Part shown: piece after piece, positions 56,779-64,000 of the stretch
Numbering within the stretch: the first letter of the stretch is position 1
Layout of the letters: each line of letters opens with the position of its first letter
Position numbers and translations under genes: made by a program
NCBI GenBank assembly: GCA_019321725.1
Contig: CM033121.1
Span: 15,562,001-15,626,000, forward strand
Source of the DNA: Paulownia fortunei
Lineage: Eukaryota > Streptophyta > Magnoliopsida > Lamiales > Paulowniaceae
Direction of reading: 5' to 3'
Length of the DNA stretch: 64,000 nucleotides
The notes under the pieces: generated by a model
What the model was told of the DNA's origin: nothing
Databases searched by the model: none
What the model saw: only the letters and a program-made list of their open reading frames with translations

Positions 56779-57200
56779 TGATGTGGAAATTACCTTTTAC
56801 TTGTAGAGCTGCGGAGATGCGAAATTGCAATGCTGCGGAGTTGTACTACTGCGGTGTCGCAGGGCTACAGAGCTATAGGGATACGGAGTTGGGAAGCTAA
56901 TGAGTCACTATATGCGTCACAAGCAAGCATTAGGGGTGTCTGGGGTTGCCTGGTAAAGACCCTCCGACGTTAAGTTAGTAAGCTATATAGGTGATTCAAA
57001 GTAGAAAACTAGAAAGTGCTTAAGGTTTAATCGATTACGTACCTTATAATGAATTGAGAGGGAGTATTTATAGTTGGAAGGTGTAATGTTGTGTAGCATG
57101 GCGCATAGACCACTTGGGTTTTATGGCTTGTGGGTTTGGACCTCGCCTCCATAGACTTTAGCTTCAGCATTTAGGCATAATAATTGTAGATCAATAGAGA
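56779..57200 (-). repeat. Tat-type gypsy LTR, about 420 bp
   Basis: Ends (minus strand) in ...CATCA at 56779, right at the PBS. The far end is not certain. It contains a TATA box and the sequence around CTCCGACG typical of short Tat LTRs. No second LTR was found in the window. Confidence 0.6.
57061..57073 (-). promoter_or_regulatory. TATA box in Tat LTR
   Basis: CTATAAATACTCC on the minus strand, about 285 bases before the LTR end, matches the plant TATA consensus TATAAATA and is correctly oriented for element transcription. Confidence 0.6.
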
Positions 57201-58686
57201 TGGATTGTTGGGCCTTATATTAGACCTATGCCTATTTGGGATTAGGCCTAAAACTCATGCATATTTGGACTTGGGCCTATCAATATATATATGGTATCTT
57301 CAATGCTCTCTAAAGTTCAATTTAGCTAGAGAAAACTTTTCATTTTTTTTGACAATATTTTCATTTTCTATGAATGAAACCAAACATTTCAAAAGTTTTC
57401 TGGATTTTATTTCTCAAAAGACATCCCCTTTTGTCCAAAATATTTTTTAAAAGCCCTAATCATGATTATATTTTTATATTTATTTATATACATCTTACAC
57501 TTATTATCTTAATATAAACACATATTTTTCCATCACTATATTGTTATAATAACAAACTATACTAATGTAAAAGCTTGACAAAATTTTATATTATATGATA
57601 TTTACAATAGAAAATATAATCTCTGGAAATGAAATCAAATGCATTTTTCTCCAAAATATATCAAGAACAAAAAAAAATATTTTCTTTCTCCAGACATTTC
57701 TCGTTACAACTCAAAATATATTTTTCCAAAATATTTCTCCCAACCCAAATTGATTTTGTCAATTATTTTCATTTTTCCACTTTTATTCTTTTTACTATGA
57801 TCCTTACTTCTATCATATGTTAGAAGTTATTATATCTTCACACTTGAAGAATTACAAGATTTCCATCTTCTTCAATTTTTCTTTCTTTCTTTATTTATTT
57901 AATTTTTGTGGGTGGGTAAATTTATTTTGTCACTTATTTGTTGATTTAAGTTTCCGAAGAAGGGAGAAGGGATTCTGATTTCCTAACATTAGATTACATT
58001 TGAATTGAAGTATTTAAATTTGAGGAAAATATTTTAGTTAAGAATTTCAAATGATTCCATTCTCGAATGGATTTGAAATCCATTTTAATGATTGAAAACA
58101 TGATTCAAAATAATTATAAAAAATTTAAAATTTATAGTAATGGGAAATTATCCAAGTACTAGTACAAAGGATTGATTATGATAAATTTAAAATCTTACCT
58201 CTCAAATCCTTCAATCCTAACAAAACCTTAAGAAATTTCTTTCAAACTCTTTGTTTTATTTTTCAGTTGAAGAGAGAATAAATTCTGGATTGAATCCAGA
58301 CTGGCATTGGTTGAAACTACCAAATTAATTGAATGAGTACATCTTGTCCTTGTGAAAACAACAGTAGGGTCATTTTACGTTCCTTGAAAAGGATTATCAT
58401 AATGACAATGATAGTCTTAATTATACATAGGAATCATCTCAAAAATCACTTGACTAATAACCAATTATTTGACTATGTTTGTTATGCTTACATATATGGT
58501 AGGTAGAATGCCCTCTTCTTTCAACCATTTCTCACAATTATTTGTATTCTTTCTTTTCCCCATTCAAATCATGCCATGTCTCTCTCTCTCTCAATTACTT
58601 AGTTCAATTGGCTTTAATAAATTTATCCTTTAATGATTTTGATGGGATAAAGGTTTTGATGAAACATAATTTCTTTTAGCCAACTT
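57201..58686. other. Featureless AT-rich stretch
   Basis: No coding frame or known element recognised. Several T-rich short motifs recur (TTTTCTTTCTCCAGACATTTCTC-like, and AAATCC/GGATTT pairs around 57990-58230 that could mark a worn MITE). A TCTCTCTCTCTC run lies at 58579. The upstream end of the duplicated block may lie in here, since its left counterpart is outside the window. Confidence 0.4.
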
Positions 58687-60300
58687 GGCGAAGTTGAAAT
58701 AGAATTCATGTTATGTTTTTTCCTTTTCATAAGTAGTTTTCAATTGTTTTCTGTAAGTATCTTGTTTGATTTCATTCTTCTGGAGAAATTATAACTGTGC
58801 AACAAATTGGCTGACTCTTTAACATAAAAAATCCAACTTGACTAAGCCAATTTTTCGAGCTTTGCTTCAAGTAATCAAAGTTTTTACATTTTACCACTCC
58901 TTCAGTCTTAAATTTATTTTTATTTTTATTTTAATTTTGGGGTGGGGGTTAAAATAAGACCTTATTTTTTTAAAAAAGGTATTTATTTTTTTAAAAAAGG
59001 TATTTTTTTTTTAGCTATACTCTCACTTGAAAGTAATAATATAACACAATTTCTCAAACATGAGTTTTAACGATAGTAATATCAAGAAACATAAAATATT
59101 CACTTTTTTTAACTCTTATCTAAACCTTTGTATCAAATTAGATACATAAAAATAGAATGGAGTATTACGAGGAAGGTTTTCAAGGGGGTTGTGATCATTT
59201 CTATGACCATTTCTAATACTTATTTATAATAGACATCATTTATATTTGTTTGTTTATCTGCATGAAAGAGTGGCTCAGTTAGGGGTGTGAGCAGGTTGGA
59301 TCTAAATTCGCCCACTAGCAATAAAGCCTTTCTAGCATTTTTAATTGATGCGTATGTACTAATTTCAGATACTCTCCCACCCGTACTTGAGTAAGCACTT
59401 AGCTATACCTATGACCATGCATAATTTTGAATTGGAGATTTTGCTTCTAATTTGAATACATAGAATTCGTTCTTCCATACTCATCAATCTTTTAAAAATG
59501 CTATTGTAGTCAAGTTTGTTACATCGTGCAAAGAAGAGGACATCCTGGATTTTGTCAGAGTCATCTTAAAGCATATATTCTAACATGAAGCTGATTATGG
59601 ATCAAATGGACAAATGTACACTTGATTCTGAAGTTGAAATACTCATGGTTATGGATTTATGTCTGCTTTTCAAAGTACTTTTTAACACTTAGGTCCAGTA
59701 GGACCACCATAGGACTGTCCACGATTTGATCCTATCAAGACATGAATTAATTTCTATTTTTGTCCTTGTGGCCCACATGCATTTGCTAACTGATTGATGT
59801 TCGCCCATTTATCTAAAGTTTGGTCCACTACTTGAATGGAATTATTAGATTATAGTAGGATAAGTAGTGAAAAACATCAATATAATGAATCTGCATTCAA
59901 TTCATGTAAGATCACCACTCATCTACAGTGCATATGTTTAAAAATATTTGTGTTTACATCTCTTAAAAATAAATAAATTTAGTGTACGTGGCACCCCACA
60001 CACTTATGCATAGACTGAGATCCAAAAATTACATTTAGGCTATCACATGATTGTTGCATAGAATTTTTTTGATTTATATAGTCATTGTCCCATAGTTGGC
60101 GGTTCGTGAATTGTGAAAAGGATGGAATTTTAAGGTACTTTCATTCTTCTTTTATTGGGAAAAATAGATAGAGTGAATGAAATGTTCTACTGCTGCTACA
60201 GTGTTGCAGACACCATGGCAAGATTTGATTATAAAAGGAGAATAATTCTCTGACATTTAGTAGCAATATAGATTTCAAGCTAAACTTTTACAATATGATT
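58687..60300. repeat. Right copy of the 1.6-kb direct duplication
   Basis: Collinear with 1-1612. Differences include an extra 60 bases at about 59052-59140, the shortened G-run at 58938, and loss of about 50 bases near 60255 (present at 1525-1570). It is followed by the truncated end of copia LTR d. Confidence 0.85.
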
Positions 60301-62314
60301 TTTAATGATTTCGCAATTTCCAATGGTGTGGTAATTAAAAATTAAAATAATTTTGATTTACACATTTCAATGCACTTCGATTGTCGTAGGGATTGAAACA
60401 ATCAATTGTTAGTCCCTTTCTAAATTCAGTTCATAGAGATCCAAGCGTCCCCTCTAAAGTAGTTCATACTTTGAGCAAGAATACGAAATCACAATTCCGC
60501 TAGCAATTCTGATTCATTTACTAACCTAGTTTATGGAGTGAATATAGTGAATATTAATTCTTGTTATCAACTTATGATAAAAGAATTAATACTTTAAATA
60601 AAATGATGGAATTTTAGTAGAATAAAGGAAGGAAGAGAAAAATAATTTTTCCCTTAATATTCTTGCTATGGCTAAAAATTTGAAGGTTACAATTAGCCTC
60701 AAATTTTTGGCCATCGTGTCTTAAATATGAGGATCAAAAATTTCAAGAGTCCTACTTTTGGTATTTTTTGTCTCTTTTTAATTGGTTGGAGGATATTTGG
60801 TTGTCCCAAAATTCTTCAACTCTATCCCTTCATATCTTTCAAATATATTTAGGGTCTCTCAAGAATTTTTCAAACTCTTGAGTTTCCATCATTTTTCAAC
60901 AACCTTTATGGTCCTCTCCTAACGTGATTCTTTGAATTGGACTTGGATTTAAAATAAATCTCACAATTAATCCAATTAATTACTTTAGCCCAAATTTAAT
61001 TAATTAATTTCATCTAGTCCACCTAATCATACTAAGCCTAATAAATAATTTAATTATTTAATTGAGTAAATTAATTTAATAATTAAATTAATTTAATAAT
61101 TAAATTAATTTATGGACTACACAATTAATTTGATACAATCAAATAATTATTTCACTCCAATTGGGCTCTCTAATCTTATTAGGTCCAATTAAATAATCTA
61201 ATTATTTAATTAAATAATTAATTCAACTCATTAAATTAATTTAAGCTCCAATTAATTAATCTCTATTAATTAATTTGATCCAAATCCTTGGATCAATTCC
61301 TAAGTTAGAAATGTTTTATATCAAATTATTTGTGACCCTTTAGCTTTACAACTAAACTATCAGTGGGCTTGCAACAGTTGCAACTTATGAAAAATAATTA
61401 TTTTGATTAATTAATTCAATCCTCTTGAAATTAACCCCTTAATTTCAAAACTTCACAAGTCATGGGAAACACCTAACAAGTGTATCACGACTACCTAGTC
61501 AGTCTTAGGTGAAATAGCAAGTGAACATATTTCCATTACGAGTATCATACACGTAATGTCATTCCGTCAATTAATCTCCCGATTGAGTCTATGGCATGAA
61601 TTAATAGTTGAAACCCTAATTGCTTAATAACTATGATTCTATTTCATATTTTAATAACTCATGACAAATTGTTAGAAGACCACTGTCTAACTTTCATCCC
61701 GCCTTGGCCAAAGATTCTGAGTTATGAACTATGAAAACATAGGAGATTTACTTGTTTTGCTAGACAAGTGATGGATTCTTTATTGGCCATTCATTAACCT
61801 CCATACATATCAATGCAACATCCAACTTATCCCCTTTGTGATTGTTAGGCAATCAGAAGATATATCAAATAGAACACGACATGCACAATGTTATAATGGT
61901 GTATCAAGTCTAAGGACTAATTATGTACTATCGTAATATAAAAATTCTTATTTCTATAAATAACATTTCCAATTAAGAATTTTCAGTTGGCCTGTTCAGT
62001 GTACTTGTTCCCTAACAAGCACATGCATACATGTACTAGTGTCACTGCGCCAATGTCCATGGAGCAAGACATCCTCCTCATGTGATCATGCATTATATGC
62101 ACGAGTGTATTGGACTATTCGATATCTCATCTCAAAAAACCAACGACTCAGAACTAATTTAAGACCAAAACTTTGAAGGCATATTACATGATCACCATCA
62201 AATGCGTGACCATGCCCCATAGCTAAGTTTGGTCATTTGAAAAAGATTGTATTTACAAATACAAGAGTATAAACAATGCCCAATCTAATTGGCGTGTCAG
62301 ACACTATTCTAACA
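60290..62314 (-). repeat. Copia LTR d, 3' LTR, 3'-truncated
   Basis: Minus strand: starts TGTTAGAATAGTGTCTGACA at 62314 and follows the 5' LTR at 32432 throughout, stopping about 100 bases before the LTR end where it meets the duplicated block. RNase H of the same element lies just upstream. Confidence 0.88.
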
Positions 62315-62344
62315 TTCTCTCACTTGCCCTAGTACCAATTGTCC

Positions 62345-62905
62345 TTATACTTTAGGGCCATCTTCTCAAGATGTCAATCGAATACCTTCTACTCTAGGGC
62401 CTTTGTCAGTGGGACTGCTATATTTTCTGCCAAAGTGACTCTATCCAGTACAACGTTGTCTCTACCAATGATCTCTCTAATCAAATGGTATCGGCTCATG
62501 ATGTGTTTGGATCTTTGATGAGATCTTGGCTCTTTTGCTTGCACAATAGCTCCATTGTTATAACAGTATATCAATACAGGATCAACAATATTTGGAACCA
62601 TACCCAACTTTTAAATGAAGTTACTCAGCTAAACAGCTTCCTTTGCTGCATCATATGCAGTAATGTATTCAGCCTCGGTGGCAGAATTGGCGGTCGTCTC
62701 CTGCTTGGAACTCTTCCAACTGACCGCACCACCGTTTATGGTGAACACGTATCCAAATGTGGACTTTGAGTCGTGTATATCGGACTGAGAACTAGAATCA
62801 TTATAGCCTTCTAATTTCAGTTCTCCCAAGTCGTATACAAGAAAGATATCCTTAGTTCTTCTCAAGTACTTTAGGATCATCTTTACGGCCTTCTAGTGTT
62901 CCTGA
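62345..62905 (-). pseudogene. Copia RNase H and end of polyprotein
   Basis: Minus strand: HWKAVK-like with a stop for Trp, MILKYLRRTKDIFLVYDLGE, LEGYNDSSSQSDIHDSKSTF (usual TDSD is NDSS), GYVFTINGGAVSWKSSKQET, TANSATEAEYITAYDAAKEA (catalytic Glu kept). After a stop: PNIVDPVLIYCYNNGAIVQA, KEPRSHQRSKHIMSRYHLIR and NIAVPLTKALE. It ends 30 bases before the LTR, as in complete copia elements. The polyprotein is cut off upstream at 62905. Confidence 0.92.
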
Positions 62906-62939
62906 TAAGTTAGTTTCATACCAACAATTCATATACCTT

Positions 62940-64000
62940 TTGATTAATAGTTAGTTTATTTTCAAGTATTTTTATTACTTTTTATGCATTTAGTTTGAAA
63001 TATTGTAGGTAATAAAAAAAGAAGAAGAAAATGGTAAGAAACCAAAAACTTAGTTGAAATATTGAAAAATTTGAATTGTGGTGCAACTAATGGCAGTTTT
63101 CGTATTTTAATCATAACTCTCTGCTAAAATATAATCTTGACTTGATTCTTGAACCATTGAAAATCAAGAGATAGATTTATAACTTTTATATTTACTAAAA
63201 AATCCAATTTGGTTAATTTCAATAGTAAAACTGAGTTCAAGAGTCAGCACTAGTTTAAAAAAATTTGGGATGACACATCTTAGTATTTCAAGCATAACTC
63301 TCTCCATATATGTCATATTTAGTTGATTCAAGTTCCTATGGAAATTCAAGACATAGAGCTAAAATTTAATAGAAGACATCAAAGCCAATTTATCCTCGAA
63401 AGAGGTTAAAACTAGTTGTAAGATGCTAAAGTGTAAAAGTACTGTAGTAAATGAGGGAAAAATAGCCGCAATGGCACCTAAGCGCCAAAACAGGGTGCCT
63501 AGGCATCATCTGAGGCCGCCTAAATAGAATACAAGGCACCTATGTGCCAAAACAGGGCACCTAGGTGCCATCTGAAGTGTTGAAATAGAATACATGGTGT
63601 AGGTGTCGTTCTTCTGCGCCTAGGCGCCAAACGACTTGAAAATTCTGAAAGTGTGATCTTTTGACTCAAATTTTGGACAAAAACTATTAAAGCCAACTTC
63701 TAAAAAAGACTTTATGGACCTCTTGGGGGACAACTTGCTAAGAAAATAGATTTGGTGGAGAGAAAATAGGGGAAAAGTCATGAAAAGATGAGGAATTTTA
63801 GGATTTTTTTGGAGAAAGAATAATTGAAATGAGTTAAAAGGAGAAGATTGTATCAACCAAGGGGAGGGAGGAATTGGTTCTTAGAGACAAAAGCCATTCA
63901 TTTTTCTGAAACCAAAAGAAGGGGAGGCTTGGAGAGAAGAAAACCATTCTTAAAGAAGAGGAAGTCACTCTTGGAGACAATGAGAGCTTCAACTATTCCT
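62940..64000 (+). repeat. Probable gypsy LTR (Athila/Tat kind), running off the window
   Basis: Non-coding. It has two related blocks of about 150 bases (63100-63230 and 63280-63400: ATAACTCTCT, TTGATTC, GAAATTCAAGA, ATAGA), then a palindrome-rich tandem repeat, then purine-rich GGAGAGAAGAAAACC text. This succession is common in Athila-type LTRs. Ends were not found, so the call is tentative. Confidence 0.4.
63470..63640 (+). repeat. Tandem repeat of GCACCTAGGTGCC palindromes
   Basis: Two units of about 63 bases (from 63472 and 63535), each with a GGCACCTA-GTGCCAAAACAGGG block and AATAGAATACA-GG, plus a partial third with GCGCCTAGGCGCC. Each unit holds one or two near-perfect palindromes. 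Confidence 0.7.

Noticed and set aside
57205..57823. Two plus-strand ORFs of 81 and 64 codons
   Set aside because: Phe/Ser/Lys-rich chance frames in T-rich DNA with no motif or shared copy.
57990..58240. MITE suggested by AAATCC/GGATTT pairs
   Set aside because: No clear terminal inverted repeats or TA/TTA target duplication that I could fix by eye.
1..60300. The 1.6-kb duplicates as LTRs of one giant element
   Set aside because: No TG/CA ends, no PBS after the left copy, no PPT before the right copy, and the interior is a mix of unrelated TEs on both strands.

Overview
This window reads as nuclear, gene-poor, TE-saturated DNA of a flowering plant, most likely a eudicot. It is AT-rich and holds plant L1-type LINEs (DUF4283 and zinc-knuckle ORF1, AP-endonuclease/RT/zf-RVT ORF2). 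It also holds chromodomain-bearing Ty3/gypsy elements of the Tekay/Del type, Athila and Tat gypsy remnants, and a Ty1/copia family with LTRs of about 2 kb. I see no intact host gene, tRNA, rRNA or CRISPR. Almost every coding frame is broken by stops, frameshifts and deletions, so nearly all CDS-like stretches are entered as pseudogenes.

Layout. 1-1612 is a non-coding block that recurs in direct orientation at 58687-60300. 1613-4600 holds minus-strand gypsy debris (a Tekay pol end, then an Athila gag-protease-RT). 4600-29050 is a LINE cluster in which head-to-tail LINE pairs alternate in orientation (J,A,B plus; E,C minus; D,F plus; H,G minus; I plus). Inside it lies a gypsy element (16767-21340) and a pair of inverted arms of more than 2 kb centred near 23.8 kb. 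At 27352-27699 a fragment of a host LOG-like gene (cytokinin riboside monophosphate phosphoribohydrolase family) is fused to the 5' end of LINE I.

29060-32430 holds Tat and Athila gag remnants and a probable LTR, all on the minus strand. 32432-53993 is a copia element on the plus strand. A solo gypsy LTR (35868-38771) sits in its leader and a 10.1-kb Tekay gypsy element on the minus strand (40996-51107) sits inside its integrase; both have perfect 5-bp target-site duplications. Further copia LTR pieces follow: one copy with an inverted 3' half at 53994-56218, and one with attached RNase H at 60290-62905 on the minus strand. A short Tat LTR with PBS and gag start lies at 56350-57200, and the window ends in a probable gypsy LTR carrying a palindromic tandem repeat.

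The genes do not form a pathway. What the sequence records is order of events: LINE pairs, their inversion or duplication, gypsy insertion into a LINE (the mirror copy keeps the empty site), and copia insertion followed by gypsy insertions into it. Boundaries marked approximate were set by eye from internal repeats; no alignment was run.
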